Counted from the stretch's first letter, positions 8,498 through 17,838 are shown. The stretch: DNA of 64,000 bases from Paenibacillus xylanexedens (GCF_017874615.1 NZ_JAGIKV010000019.1:1-64000); one strand, 5' to 3'. Notes: generated by a model from the sequence alone, not told the origin. Numbers and translations: made by a program.

Positions 8498-8597
8498 GTG
8501 AGTGATTGAAGAAGTTGATCCTTTAATATCCAAGGTGGATTGGTTACAATAGTTGAACAAACCACAGTTGGCATCAGCCAAAGGAGAGAAGTCTGCC

Positions 8598-10265
8598 ATG
8601 TCGGAAGAAGTCGGAATGCAGGAAATGGTCACGTTGAAGACAATCGCGGAAACGCTCAATACGTCCAATGATCTGAACTTAATGCTGGATACCGTGGTCG
8701 GCAAATTACTGGAGTTGACCGGATTAACGGCAGGCTGGATGTTTCTGATTAATGAACGTGGAGACTATACCTGTGTTTCGGATTATAATCTGCCCCCGGC
8801 ATTACTGCGTAAAGATAAAGAGCCCATGCGAACGGGTACCTGCTGGTGTGTGAACCGCTTTAAGGACGGTCGACTTAATCATGCGGTCAACATCATTAAC
8901 TGTAAACGGCTGGAGGATGCCGTGGAATTCCAATGGGGAGATACCCATGATATTACCCACCATGCAACCGTCCCGTTAAGGTCAGGTGAGAAGATGCTCG
9001 GCCTGCTCAACGTGGCTGCGCCAGCCAAGGAACAGTTCAGCGATAGTGAACTGGCACTGTTACAGGGCGTGGCATACCAGATTGGTAGTGCGGTAGAACG
9101 GATGAGATTGTATCGCGCGGAGCAGCGACGAGCTGATCTGTATGCCAAGCTGGGGGAGTTCAGCACGGCTTTGGGACTTGCAGTGAACGAATGCAGCAAT
9201 TCTGATGCTTTTTCTTTAAAAGTTGTACAGCTGATTGGGCAGCATTATGATTGGCCTTTTGCTACAATCATTCAGCAGAAAAACGGAATGTTCGTTGTGC
9301 AGGCAGCCTATGCAGATGATAAGGTTCGAACGTTATCAAGTACTCCGTTATCTATAGAAGTGGCGAGCCACATTAACCATGTAATCAATAGTCATCGTGT
9401 AACATCTCTGTCTGGGACACAGATCGCTGAGATATTTACCCTGTGCAAGCCTGACCAGACTACGAATTCCATTGCCTCGGGAATTGCTGCTCGACTTCCG
9501 TACCATACGCCGGAGGAAACGGGAATTCTGGTAATCGGAATAGGAACATCAGGTCCTGCGCAGGCGGACCGTGAAGTGCTGGAGGCATTGGCGGAACATA
9601 TTGCGGCCTCATGGGAGAGTCTGAAGCTGGCGGAGAATCGCCGCGAACTTGCACGAATGGAAGAGAGAAACCGGTTGGCTCGCGATCTGCATGATTCGGT
9701 TAATCAGATTTTATTTTCACTGTCGTTAACTGCTAAAGGCGCGGAAAGTATGTTATCCGGCTCCGAGCAGTTGCTCCCGGCAACGGAAGCGATGAAGGAT
9801 ATTCGGGCTTTGTCTCAGGAGGCTCTCAAGGAAATGCGCGCATTGATTATGCAGCTCCGTCCCGCGGGACTGGAAGCAGGGCTGCTCCATGCGCTACAAG
9901 AATACGGCACCAGCCAGGGTCTTCAAGTGGTGATGAATCGGACGGGAATGCGGTCTTTACCGCGTAATATAGAAGAAGCATTGTGGCGAATCGGACAGGA
10001 AGGGCTGAATAATGTACGGAAACACGCGGATATTCCTTCTGCTGAGGTCACTCTCAAGTTAAGTAATCATGAAGTGGTGCTCACCGTCACAGATCAGGGA
10101 AAAGGTGGTGCGAACAGGCCAGAAGCGTCGTCTGGAAGCTCCCTTGGCCTGTCCATTATGAAGGAACGGGCTCAATCGCTCGGGGGCAGCTTAGAAATAG
10201 TGAGTTCTCCCCGCAAGGGAACAACAGTAACGGCAGTCATTCCACTTCCGTTCGAATCTGTATAA
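8598..10265 (+). CDS. GAF-domain sensor histidine kinase (NarL/LiaS type)
   Basis: A 555-residue cytoplasmic sensor kinase with no membrane segment. Two GAF-like domains fill about residues 20-165 and 180-340. The first contains a CWCVN motif that could bind metal or heme. A HisKA_3 dimerisation domain follows, with the H-box ARDLHDSVNQ; the phospho-acceptor is about His365. The ATPase domain has the N-box EGLNNVRKHA near 470, then VTDQGKGG and GLSIMKERAQSLGG. ATG 8598 has AAAGGAGAGAAG upstream and is preferred over the in-frame TTG 45 bases earlier. It is followed after 18 bases by its response regulator. The signal is unknown; a small molecule or redox signal is possible because it is soluble. 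Confidence 0.95.
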   Translation: MSEEVGMQEMVTLKTIAETLNTSNDLNLMLDTVVGKLLELTGLTAGWMFLINERGDYTCVSDYNLPPALLRKDKEPMRTGTCWCVNRFKDGRLNHAVNIINCKRLEDAVEFQWGDTHDITHHATVPLRSGEKMLGLLNVAAPAKEQFSDSELALLQGVAYQIGSAVERMRLYRAEQRRADLYAKLGEFSTALGLAVNECSNSDAFSLKVVQLIGQHYDWPFATIIQQKNGMFVVQAAYADDKVRTLSSTPLSIEVASHINHVINSHRVTSLSGTQIAEIFTLCKPDQTTNSIASGIAARLPYHTPEETGILVIGIGTSGPAQADREVLEALAEHIAASWESLKLAENRRELARMEERNRLARDLHDSVNQILFSLSLTAKGAESMLSGSEQLLPATEAMKDIRALSQEALKEMRALIMQLRPAGLEAGLLHALQEYGTSQGLQVVMNRTGMRSLPRNIEEALWRIGQEGLNNVRKHADIPSAEVTLKLSNHEVVLTVTDQGKGGANRPEASSGSSLGLSIMKERAQSLGGSLEIVSSPRKGTTVTAVIPLPFESV

Positions 10266-10283
10266 AGTCAGGGGGAAGAAGAG

Positions 10284-11018
10284 ATGCCGATTACGATTTT
10301 GCTCGCAGATGATCATGCAATGGTGAGACGGGGGCTGCACGTTTTTTTGACGACACAGCAAGACATGAAGGTTGTGGGCGAAGCATCCAACGGGCAGGAA
10401 GCACTGGCTCAGGCGGAAGCGTTAAAACCTGACGTGGTATTAATGGATCTGCATATGCCGGTCATGGACGGAATTGAAACAGCCAGACGGATGCGCACGT
10501 TATTGCCAGAAACGCGAATCATTGTGCTCACCTCGTTTTCCGATCAGGATCATGTGGTTCCTGCTGTGCGCGCAGGGGTGAAAGGATATCTACTCAAGGA
10601 TATTGAACCAGAGGATCTGGCTGTGGCTATTCGCAATGTACATGCAGGTCAGGTGGAATTGCATCCTGCCGCAGCAGGTCAATTGATGCATGTGATGGCT
10701 TCATCCGATTGGTCTATAAATGAACAGCAACCACAGCATATACCGACAGATCGGTCAGCAGACAGTCAACATCAGGAGCCAAAGCAGAAGGGGAAATCAA
10801 CTGAAGCGTCTCTTGGCGGACTGGATATGCTCACTCGCCGTGAACAAGAAGTCTTGGGGCTGATTGCTCAAGGATTGAGCAACAAGGAAATTGCAGTTCA
10901 ATTGGTCATCACCGAAAAAACGGTCAAAACCCATGTCAGTCATCTGCTCGACAAACTGGGGCTGGCGGATCGGACACAAGCGGCTCTTCATGCCGTAAGA
11001 AATGGCTGGGTCGTCTGA
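10284..11018 (+). CDS. LuxR/NarL-type response regulator
   Basis: A 244-residue partner of the kinase upstream. The receiver domain spans residues 1 to about 120, with Asp55 in DVVLMDLHMPVMDG as phospho-acceptor. A long, low-complexity Gln/Ser-rich linker occupies about 140-178. The GerE/LuxR helix-turn-helix spans about 180-240 (LTRREQEVLGLIAQGLSNKE). A GGGGGAAGAAGAG site precedes ATG 10284. The operon ends at a short intrinsic terminator at 11057-11079. Target genes cannot be told from the sequence. Confidence 0.96.
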   Translation: MPITILLADDHAMVRRGLHVFLTTQQDMKVVGEASNGQEALAQAEALKPDVVLMDLHMPVMDGIETARRMRTLLPETRIIVLTSFSDQDHVVPAVRAGVKGYLLKDIEPEDLAVAIRNVHAGQVELHPAAAGQLMHVMASSDWSINEQQPQHIPTDRSADSQHQEPKQKGKSTEASLGGLDMLTRREQEVLGLIAQGLSNKEIAVQLVITEKTVKTHVSHLLDKLGLADRTQAALHAVRNGWVV

Positions 11019-11056
11019 CCAATTCCGACATATGTTCATACTTAAGTCGTATAAAC

Positions 11057-11079
11057 TCAACCTAAAGGTTGATTTTTTT
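11057..11079 (+). terminator. Terminator after the two-component pair
   Basis: Stem TCAACC / GGTTGA (11057-11062, 11067-11072) with a four-base loop, followed by seven T. It is short but has the right context. Confidence 0.75.
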
Positions 11080-11206
11080 GGTATTTCAAGTTAAGTCTAT
11101 CTGCTGACGATTTGGATGCAAAAGAAAGGTAAGATAAGAATAGAAATAACAGATCGGTTGAAACATGAGAGTTTGAATTATTAAAAAACCAAGGAGAGTG
11201 AAATGA

Positions 11207-11782
11207 ATGAATATTGTTATTTTGGCAGGAAGCAATCGGAACAATGCAACCAGTACACGTCTGGGAGAGTATGCTGTGGAGATTATTCGCGGTCAGGGAC
11301 ATCAGGCCAGCCTGTTTGATCTGTATCAGACACCACTTCCATTCTATGCACCAGATGAAAAACAAGCGGATCATGAACATCTGGCAGACCTGAATACACG
11401 TATGCTCGCGGCCGATGCGATCATCCTGTCTACACCAGAGTATCACGGCAGTATTAGCGGTGTGCTCAAAAATGCACTGGATCACCTGAGCCAGGCTCAT
11501 TTCAGTGGCAAGCCCGTCCTGTCTATCAGCTCCTCTGGTGGAGCGGTGGGGGTAAGTTCGCTTTTACAACTGCAAGCGATTGTTCGCAATCTGCATGGAA
11601 TTAATGCCCAGGAGTGGATATCCATTGGTGGTGCGCAGCGCAGACGATTTGAAGCGACATTTGACGGATACGAGGAGTACGAAGGGAGTCAGGATATAGA
11701 GGACCGGGTGCAGCGGGTCATTGGATCGTTTTTAAATCTGGCCCAGACGTTAACGAATGCGCGGAATTCAACCATGAGTTGA
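11207..11782 (+). CDS. NADPH-dependent FMN reductase
   Basis: A 191-residue flavodoxin-fold reductase. The FMN phosphate loop is GSNRNNATSTRLGEYA at residues 8-23. The second FMN contact is the family's SxPEYHGSISGVLKNALD, seen here as STPEYHGSISGVLKNALD at about 74-91, and a glycine-rich SSSGGAVG follows near 111. It belongs to the azoreductase/chromate reductase-like branch and reduces quinones, azo dyes or metal oxyanions in general terms. ATG 11207 has AAGGAGAGTG upstream; an overlapping ATG four bases earlier is out of frame. It is probably cotranscribed with the two VOC genes downstream (45-base gap). Confidence 0.93.
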   Translation: MNIVILAGSNRNNATSTRLGEYAVEIIRGQGHQASLFDLYQTPLPFYAPDEKQADHEHLADLNTRMLAADAIILSTPEYHGSISGVLKNALDHLSQAHFSGKPVLSISSSGGAVGVSSLLQLQAIVRNLHGINAQEWISIGGAQRRRFEATFDGYEEYEGSQDIEDRVQRVIGSFLNLAQTLTNARNSTMS

Positions 11783-11827
11783 GAACAAACGAAGATAAAA
11801 TGGGAAAAGGAAAAGAGGTTGAGCATT

Positions 11828-12286
11828 ATGATTACAGGCATATTTGAAACACATCTAAACGTGACGGATCTGGAGAGATCCCATCATTTCTATGAAACGG
11901 TCCTGGGTTTACCCCATGCCTACGGGCAGAAAGAACGTGGGAACTCCTTCTACTGGATTGGTGGAAAAGGCAATGCCATGCTGGGATTGTGGCAAAAGGA
12001 ACCTTCCGAGGTGCAGCGTCAGCACTTTGCTTTTCATGTATCTCTGGAGGATATGAAACATGCGGTGGCTCACTTGGAGAACAAAGGAATCAAGACACAG
12101 AACTTCCTGAATGATGATATCGGTGAACTGTACGTCTTCGGCTGGATGCCTGCGGTATCTGTATATTTTAACGATCCGGATGGTCATTTGCTTGAATTCA
12201 TCGCCATGCTCCCGGATGAAGCGAAGCCTGAACTTGGCATGGTGCCGTGGAGTCAGTGGGAGGAGATGCAGGAGAAGACCGTATGA
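11828..12286 (+). CDS. VOC-family (glyoxalase/dioxygenase-like) protein
   Basis: A 152-residue single-module vicinal oxygen chelate protein. The beta-alpha-beta-beta-beta signature is visible: THLNVTDLERSHHFYETVLGLP at the N-terminus and VYFNDPDGHLLEFIAM near residue 120. Possible metal ligands are the first His (ETHLN), His in QHFAFHV and Glu in LLEF. I chose ATG 11828, nine bases after GAGG; a TTG nine bases earlier has an alternative AAAAGG site. It overlaps the next VOC gene by four bases (ATGA). The substrate is not predictable. Confidence 0.88.
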   Translation: MITGIFETHLNVTDLERSHHFYETVLGLPHAYGQKERGNSFYWIGGKGNAMLGLWQKEPSEVQRQHFAFHVSLEDMKHAVAHLENKGIKTQNFLNDDIGELYVFGWMPAVSVYFNDPDGHLLEFIAMLPDEAKPELGMVPWSQWEEMQEKTV

Positions 12287-12918
12287 TGATTGAAGAATTA
12301 CAGTTATATACAACACGGTTGGAGGACCTCAAGCATTTTTATCGTGATACGTTGGGAAAGGAGGTGTCCAATGCGACAGATCAGGCCTTCAACCTGCAGG
12401 TTGGAAGGACAAAGATGATTTTTAAACCGTGTGAAACAGATCGTGAGCCCTTTTATCATGTGGCCTGGTCGATTCCGACGAATCGGTTCAAGGAAGCGAA
12501 GCAATGGGCTGCATCACGTGTTGTTTTAAGCAGAGAAGGAGATCGGGATGAGACGTACTCTACTAACTGGAACTCTCATTCTCTCTATTTCGAAGATCCA
12601 GCAGGCAATATTATTGAGCTGATTGCTCATCATCGTATTCAGAACGAGAGTGACCATGACTTCTCGACTCAAGATATATCACAGGTGTGTGAAGTTGGAC
12701 TGGTGACGGAGGATGTTCTGTCTACGGTGAATGAGCTTCAGCAGATTGGACTCACGCGCTGGGGTGAGGTTAGTGATACCTTTGCTCCTGTAGGAGATGT
12801 GGACGGTTTATTTATTGTGGTGAAGAAGGATCGGACGTGGTTTTTCTCTACGCAAAAAGCAGAGATCTATCCGTTGGAAGTATCCATCCGTGGGGTGGGC
12901 AAGCTTCGAATTGGCTAA
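12283..12918 (+). CDS. VOC-family protein, two-module
   Basis: A 211-residue protein whose first half is a VOC module (LYTTRLEDLKHFYRDTLGKEV, then SLYFEDPAGNIIELIAHH near residue 115). The second half is a weaker repeat of the fold (VCEVGLVTEDVLSTVNELQQIG). The start ATG 12283 overlaps the stop of the VOC gene upstream and has GGAGAAG five bases before it, which implies translational coupling. It resembles uncharacterised Bacillus YycE/CatE-like proteins; no reaction can be assigned. Confidence 0.85.
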   Translation: MMIEELQLYTTRLEDLKHFYRDTLGKEVSNATDQAFNLQVGRTKMIFKPCETDREPFYHVAWSIPTNRFKEAKQWAASRVVLSREGDRDETYSTNWNSHSLYFEDPAGNIIELIAHHRIQNESDHDFSTQDISQVCEVGLVTEDVLSTVNELQQIGLTRWGEVSDTFAPVGDVDGLFIVVKKDRTWFFSTQKAEIYPLEVSIRGVGKLRIG

Positions 12919-13001
12919 ACTTTGCATTCCAGAGCAAAACGGGCATATGTGGAGCCATTCCATCATGTTATAGAAGTAAACGCTTTATTTATTAATTAGG
13001 A

Positions 13002-13063
13002 TATATAAGTTGAACTAAATTTACACGATAACGGAGAGGACAGATCTTAGTTCAACTTATATA
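13002..13063 (+). repeat. R1 fold-back repeat, copy C (minimal)
   Basis: A 62-bp internally deleted copy with perfect 17-bp terminal inverted repeats (TATATAAGTTGAACTAA at 13002-13018, complement at 13047-13063). The interior keeps only the left block TTTACACGATAACGGAGAGGACAG. It is followed after about 30-45 bases by the next gene. The terminal repeats are the same as those of copy D. Confidence 0.9.
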
Positions 13064-13106
13064 GTTTCTCTGATGGGTTTACATATGATGAAGGGTGGTG
13101 GCAAGC

Positions 13107-14057
13107 TTGGATCGACGTTTGTTGGAAGATGGACTTGCGATTATCGTTTCCAGTCGGGAACGTACAGGAGATCTGTGGCACGCCCATTATGGGGCGGGTG
13201 CGATTGCGGCATATTTTTGGTTACGGGAAAATCGTCTCACTGCCCTTGCCGCCGGCAGTGTTACGGCCGAAGCAAAAGCCATGCTTCGCCAGCATGGAAT
13301 CAGCCCTGGTCAGACCTCTCCGATTGGTGAAATGATGCCCAGGGAAGATGCCGAAGTGCGTATTACGGACGCATTGGATCGAACGATTGGAGAGCTGCAC
13401 TGGGTTGGACACCAGGCCATCTACGGGGCAATCAGTCTGAAAGCTATTCGCGAACTGGATGGATGGGGTACTGCAGAGGATATTGGTCGGCTGGTTGAAC
13501 TGATCGATTCATTCGATCGAACCATCCCGGGAAGATCCTGGATGAACACAACGATGAAAGAAATTCGCAGTCTGAAGCTGGAAAAGAGTGATGGTTTCCC
13601 CGAGATCGAAGATCCAACACAGTTGTCACGCCTGATTCTGGATGAGCTTGGTGCGTTCCAGACCATATATCACGCGGAAGCACATCATGATCTAATTGGT
13701 CATATGCTCACCTACGGACATGCGCTTAACATATTATATGAATTGGGTTATCCGGCATTATTCCACAAAGGCATTCCGCCTTTCCTTACCATGGTGAAGG
13801 CACTACGCTTAAGCCGAGATGTGGATATTGAACAGGAGATGCCGACATTGCAATCACCCGTAGACCTGCTGCCACTGGAACGAGCAGAACGATCAGTGGC
13901 GCTCCCTCATGAACTGGAATATTGGCTCACCGACAGACGTTCCCGTGACTGGAACGGAGGTCATGTATTCAAATTCCCGTTCAGCTTCTATCACCACGCC
14001 AAGAACGGGGAGCCCGTACCGGAAACGTGGGAGAACTTTCGTTATATCATCGCGTGA
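13107..14057 (+). CDS. Conserved protein of unknown function
   Basis: A protein of about 316 residues that I do not recognise. It appears soluble and mostly helical. A His-rich stretch (YHAEAHHDLIGHMLTYGHALN) lies near residues 185-205, and the C-terminus is aromatic (FKFPFSFYHHAKNGEPVP). The start is uncertain: TTG 13107 has AAGGGTGG about eight bases upstream, while the in-frame GTGs at 13095 and 13098 lack a usable site. It is transcribed alone between R1 copy C and a strong palindromic terminator. Confidence 0.75.
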   Translation: MDRRLLEDGLAIIVSSRERTGDLWHAHYGAGAIAAYFWLRENRLTALAAGSVTAEAKAMLRQHGISPGQTSPIGEMMPREDAEVRITDALDRTIGELHWVGHQAIYGAISLKAIRELDGWGTAEDIGRLVELIDSFDRTIPGRSWMNTTMKEIRSLKLEKSDGFPEIEDPTQLSRLILDELGAFQTIYHAEAHHDLIGHMLTYGHALNILYELGYPALFHKGIPPFLTMVKALRLSRDVDIEQEMPTLQSPVDLLPLERAERSVALPHELEYWLTDRRSRDWNGGHVFKFPFSFYHHAKNGEPVPETWENFRYIIA

Positions 14058-14072
14058 GATAAAACATACATT

Positions 14073-14110
14073 CTAGAAGGGGTGTCCGTCATGACGGACA
14101 CCCCTTCTAG
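14073..14110. terminator. Strong palindromic terminator
   Basis: A nearly gapless 18-bp inverted repeat (14073-14090 with 14093-14110, core AAGGGGTGTCCGTC). It separates the convergent genes on either side. It lacks a long T tract, but the stem is very stable. Confidence 0.75.
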
Positions 14111-14152
14111 GCATTATTCTGGTCTACCGAATTATGGGCAACCTGAACCTTT

Positions 14153-14641
14153 TTAACGGGGCCAAATTTCAAGGATAAAAAGGATCAGCATGACTCTGGA
14201 CACCAGCATGTATGGTGATTTTCGTACGAGCTGACGCGCTGCCCATATTCCCCAAGAACTCATAAGTGCAATACTCCCCCAGAACATCCATAAGGAGATG
14301 CCTTCTGGCGTAAATAGAAAGGACAGCTTGGGCAGTCCCCTGTTGCCAGCCCCCAGAAGAACAGTGGTCATATAGACGAGGGCGAGGAAAAGCAACTCGA
14401 AGAGCAGGGTTTGCAGCCAGAAATAATAGATGTTGAACACTCGTAGCATGATGACTGTGATCAGGATGAACAGGATACCAACGGATAAGAATGTTGCCGC
14501 GGTCCATCCAATGAGAGATGTTGTCACAACATCTGTTTCCTGATATAAAATGTACATCGCCAACGCATACATAGCGGGACCCGCCATATAACTGGTGACA
14601 GCAATCCAAAGATAAAAGAAATACCTCTTTTTCATGGTCAT
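14153..14641 (-). CDS. Small integral membrane protein, unknown
   Basis: A protein of about 162 residues with four to five hydrophobic segments (FFYLWIAVTSYMAGPAMYAL, LSVGILFILITVIMLRVF, LFELLFLALVYMTTVLLG, and a Trp-rich segment near WMFWGSIALMSSWGIW). I do not recognise the family. ATG 14639-14641 lies six bases after AAAGG; an ATG six bases upstream is also possible. It is convergent with the unknown gene before it. Confidence 0.7.
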   Translation of the reverse strand: MTMKKRYFFYLWIAVTSYMAGPAMYALAMYILYQETDVVTTSLIGWTAATFLSVGILFILITVIMLRVFNIYYFWLQTLLFELLFLALVYMTTVLLGAGNRGLPKLSFLFTPEGISLWMFWGSIALMSSWGIWAARQLVRKSPYMLVSRVMLILFILEIWPR

Positions 14642-14825
14642 ATCCATCCTTTATTGTTCGTAGGATTTGAAAGCTACTTATGTCATATAAACATCATCAG
14701 GATGAGTTTGGTTGGACTATCGATAGGAGTTTCTCTCGAGAAATCGGCTTTTAACCGCCCCGGACACGACTACATTCATACGTAATTCATCCCGATTACC
14801 ATCAGCACGAGTGGGGAAAGGCGGT

Positions 14826-14912
14826 AAAATGGTATTATCGGATCAGCAGCAAGGAAGACACACCGACAGCTCATACGCTAACGTACAGCCGGCTAGGGGG
14901 CCGGTTTTTTAA
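14826..14912 (+). ncRNA. Candidate structured RNA element with terminator, copy 1
   Basis: About 85 bases closely matching 17622-17708 (shared words: TATTATCGGATCA, CAAGG, CACCGA, CATACGCTAA, GTACAG). It ends in an intrinsic terminator, GCCGGCT...GGCCGGTTTTTT. Both copies lie in divergent gaps and read towards a plus-strand gene. I do not recognise a known riboswitch class. It could be a small RNA, a leader attenuator, or a repeat that carries a terminator. Confidence 0.5.
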
Positions 14913-14956
14913 TTCGGTGATTGCATCCTTGCCCTGATCGGGTATTAAAGACTAGA

Positions 14957-15189
14957 TATATAAGTTGAACTAACGATTTACACGAGAACGAAGAGGACAG
15001 AAATAACCTGAAGAAGCGGAGCTAAAAGCTTTCTGCAAGAAAGCTACTTCGGAAGCATACACTGCGCCTTTATCCACGGATTTCTACCTTTATATAAGTG
15101 GATCAAGAAAATCCGGGGATAACAGCGATCGGAAGGTTGTTCTGTCATCGGAGTGGCAAGTGTAAATATTCTGTAGTTCAACTTATATA
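14957..15189 (+). repeat. R1 fold-back repeat, copy D (full length)
   Basis: A 233-bp reference copy. Terminal repeats are TATATAAGTTGAACTA (14957-14972) and its complement (15174-15189), with a further pairing block TTTACAC / GTGTAAA just inside. Next inward are GAACGAAGAGGACAGAAA and TTCTGTCATCGGAGTG. A central hairpin is built around CCACGGATTTC and AAATCCGGGGATAACAG. It ends 21 bases before the DUF4127 start, directly in front of the AGGAGG site. Confidence 0.92.
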
Positions 15190-15210
15190 GATAACAGGAG
15201 GCTACGTGAT

Positions 15211-17061
15211 ATGAAAACAGTATTGTATGTTCCACTGGATGATCGTCCAGCGAATCTGGATGATGTGATTGTGCAAGGGAAAGCAGCCGGTATCCATATC
15301 GTTACACCGAACCTGAGTGATATTAAGAATCGTCTGGACTCGGAGAAAACCGTAGATGGCACAACGCTGCTCGGCACCTCCACGCCGGTGTATGGTAAAC
15401 CGTCCAAGATTCACGACTTTATTCTGAAACATGCTGCCAAGGTCGACGGATTCATTATCTCATCCGATATGCTCGCTTATGGCGGTCTGATTGGCAGTCG
15501 TCAGCTCCGCGGAGATGGAGGCGGTGCCTATCCAGAATACGATGAGGAAACCACTTCTTTGCTGGATGTGATTCGCGTGATCAAGCAGAAATACCCACGC
15601 AAACCTGTATTCGTAATGGACACCATCATGCGTTTGGCTACGACCTCGTTTGCAGATGGCTTGGCGCTTGATGCATATAATGAGTCCCGTGCGTTGATGC
15701 AGCAGCCACGTCAGACATACACTGAGTTTGAGGATATTATCCAAGGTTATAACCTGTCCCCGGATGGAGTGGAATATGGGACAACGACCTATTTTGATAA
15801 AGAACAGTATTACAATACAAGACAGCATAAATTCAAAACAAATCTGTACATTCTGGATCAGCTGGCTCGCACAGGTTATATCGATTTCCTTGCAGTTGGA
15901 GTCGACGATGCTAACACGCAGGGTGTTCAGATCAATGAAATCAAATATGTAGAAGCGCGGATCAATGAATGGTTGGGTGGAACCAATGGGCAAAATCCGG
16001 ATCGTGCTATCATCTTGCCGGATGCAGATGGTTTGGGGCACGCTTTGGTCGCTCGCATGGCTAACCAGTTGTTCCGAGGCGGCGCGAGGACACGTTACGC
16101 AGTGAAATATTTTGGTCCTCACGGAAACTCCATTATTAACACGTATGAATACATGGATGTACACGAGAATGTGGTTCGTCATGTGGATATTGTAGGTGGT
16201 GTGCTTGTAGCGGATTCGGCATATCCTGAACCGGAGGTGGTGACGGATGTGGGTGCTGGCTTGGAAAATGAACAGCTAGTGGCTGTAGCAGCCGATCAAG
16301 TTGTCCCGTTTGACATGACCTCCGAACTGGATCGTATGACCAAGGGTCATCCGGGAAATTCCGGAGAGAACACAGGCATCGACATTGAGATTATTGCCAT
16401 TACGGCTCTGGATCAGGTGCAGGCTGCGTTGGAGCAGTTGACGCTGAATAGTGAGCAAGGTCTGCCTTCGGTATTGATTGATTTTGTGGGTAAAGGACCA
16501 GCGAATGTCGATGTTGCCGAAGCATTGCTCAACAGTCCATATACCGGACGGGTTCTGGGATACAGTGCATGGAATACACCAGGTAACAAGATCGGTATTG
16601 CTGTAGGTATGGGGCAGTCGAGGTACGCATTGATCACAACAGAGAAGCATGAGCATAAGTTACGAGATGCTATGAATGCGCATGGCTCGCTGTTGTTTAA
16701 GCGTTTTCTGAAGGATTACTACTACAAAGCGGTAGCGATTGCAGACATCCGCACATATTCCCGAGCCCATGCGCTGTATACCAACGTGGCTACCCTTTCG
16801 GATCAAAATATGTTGCTGTTCAACTCGGAGGAAGACTATGCCCATTTGCAAACATTGCTCCGTGATTTGATGCAGACTTATACCACGGCGCTTGCGAATA
16901 AAACAGCCTTCCAGACAGGCAATGTGGCGATTAAGCAGATCTGTAATGACGAATTGTCCTATGCGACGTATGGCAGTGCGCTGCTGGAATATGGAAATCC
17001 TGATTTCATCTGGGGGCGTGCATTTGAGATTACGTTGAACCCGCAGGTTACGCTGAACTAA
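15211..17061 (+). CDS. DUF4127 family protein
   Basis: A 616-residue protein of the DUF4127 family, recognised by the N-terminus VLYVPLDDRPANLDDVI, then SSDMLAYGGLIGSRQ, VMDTIMRLATTSF, FLAVGVDDANTQGVQINE and the C-terminal GYSAWNTPGNKIGIAVG. No signal peptide or membrane segment is visible. The conserved DDRP and SDMLAYGGL motifs look like an enzyme active site, but no reaction is established to my knowledge. An AGGAGG site lies nine bases before ATG 15211. R1 copy D forms the whole proximal leader. A DUF3139 gene converges from the other side after only four bases. Confidence 0.92.
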   Translation: MKTVLYVPLDDRPANLDDVIVQGKAAGIHIVTPNLSDIKNRLDSEKTVDGTTLLGTSTPVYGKPSKIHDFILKHAAKVDGFIISSDMLAYGGLIGSRQLRGDGGGAYPEYDEETTSLLDVIRVIKQKYPRKPVFVMDTIMRLATTSFADGLALDAYNESRALMQQPRQTYTEFEDIIQGYNLSPDGVEYGTTTYFDKEQYYNTRQHKFKTNLYILDQLARTGYIDFLAVGVDDANTQGVQINEIKYVEARINEWLGGTNGQNPDRAIILPDADGLGHALVARMANQLFRGGARTRYAVKYFGPHGNSIINTYEYMDVHENVVRHVDIVGGVLVADSAYPEPEVVTDVGAGLENEQLVAVAADQVVPFDMTSELDRMTKGHPGNSGENTGIDIEIIAITALDQVQAALEQLTLNSEQGLPSVLIDFVGKGPANVDVAEALLNSPYTGRVLGYSAWNTPGNKIGIAVGMGQSRYALITTEKHEHKLRDAMNAHGSLLFKRFLKDYYYKAVAIADIRTYSRAHALYTNVATLSDQNMLLFNSEEDYAHLQTLLRDLMQTYTTALANKTAFQTGNVAIKQICNDELSYATYGSALLEYGNPDFIWGRAFEITLNPQVTLN

Positions 17062-17065
17062 ACTG

Positions 17066-17410
17066 TTATCTCACCATGGGCTCCTCATGTTTGGGATCAT
17101 CACTGGTATGACTGTACTGCTTAATCTCGCCATTGTTAAAAATGATATATTGATACTTCGCTTCGAGTTCATCCGCGAATGTTACGGAGGCACCGTAAGG
17201 TGCTTCAGAACTTTTTGAGGAGTAAGTACCTTGTACTTCGATAAGCTGTTCGGGTGAGTAACCTTTCTGTTCAATCAGGTAAGTGGTTACCTGTTGTTCA
17301 GCATCATTTTTCTTGAGCGGATTACCAAGCAGTCCGAAGTAAGCCCAGCAGGATATCCCGAGTATAGATGCTAAGATGACAAGTGAAGTGATCTTGAATG
17401 TTTTACTCAT
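17066..17410 (-). CDS. DUF3139 family small exported/membrane protein
   Basis: A 114-residue protein with an N-terminal membrane anchor or signal (SLVILASILGISCWAYFGLLG) and a small extracellular domain typical of DUF3139: VTTYLIEQKGYSPEQLIEVQG, then YGASVTFADELEAKYQYIIFNNGEI. GGAGAAAT precedes the ATG at 17408-17410. Function is unknown in the family. It converges with the DUF4127 gene with almost no gap. Confidence 0.85.
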   Translation of the reverse strand: MSKTFKITSLVILASILGISCWAYFGLLGNPLKKNDAEQQVTTYLIEQKGYSPEQLIEVQGTYSSKSSEAPYGASVTFADELEAKYQYIIFNNGEIKQYSHTSDDPKHEEPMVR

Positions 17411-17621
17411 AGGTATTTCTCCTTCTTTTACGTAAGCGACAATGAATTTGATAATGAAATTTTAATATATTTGGATAAATTTATCAATTAATTGACCTTA
17501 AAGCTTACTTAGGTATTCGTTAAAATGATGATTCCAGAATCGTCTTTTTTCCACCCGAACGTCTCCCTTAATCGCACCGAAGTCGTACGTAACACCATCC
17601 GCGCTAGGAATGAAAGGGTGT

Positions 17622-17708
17622 AAGATTGTATTATCGGATCAATAACAAGGGACGCACCGAAAGCACATACGCTAATGTACAGACCGGCCAGGTGGCCGGT
17701 CTTTTTGA
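17622..17708 (+). ncRNA. Candidate structured RNA element with terminator, copy 2
   Basis: Second copy of the element at 14826-14912. It ends in an excellent terminator, ACCGGCC AGGT GGCCGGT followed by CTTTTT (17691-17706). It lies 131 bases before the first tail gene, so it could attenuate that operon or end a short RNA started upstream. Differences from copy 1 in the terminator arm keep pairing, which supports a real structure. Confidence 0.55.
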
Positions 17709-17838
17709 TGCGGTGAATGTAGTCCCGTTACTGGTTCGATAGCAATACAGACTCTGAGTTAAAAGGGGGAGTCTACTGCTGCTGCATTGTCGCTGCACGG
17801 TGTGGGCAGATCTCAAACTTGCAGCCAAAGGGGGCGAA

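Noticed and set aside
14826..14912. Known riboswitch (c-di-GMP, TPP, SAM)
   Set aside because: None of the conserved core words of those classes is present; only the terminator and similarity to the second copy are clear.
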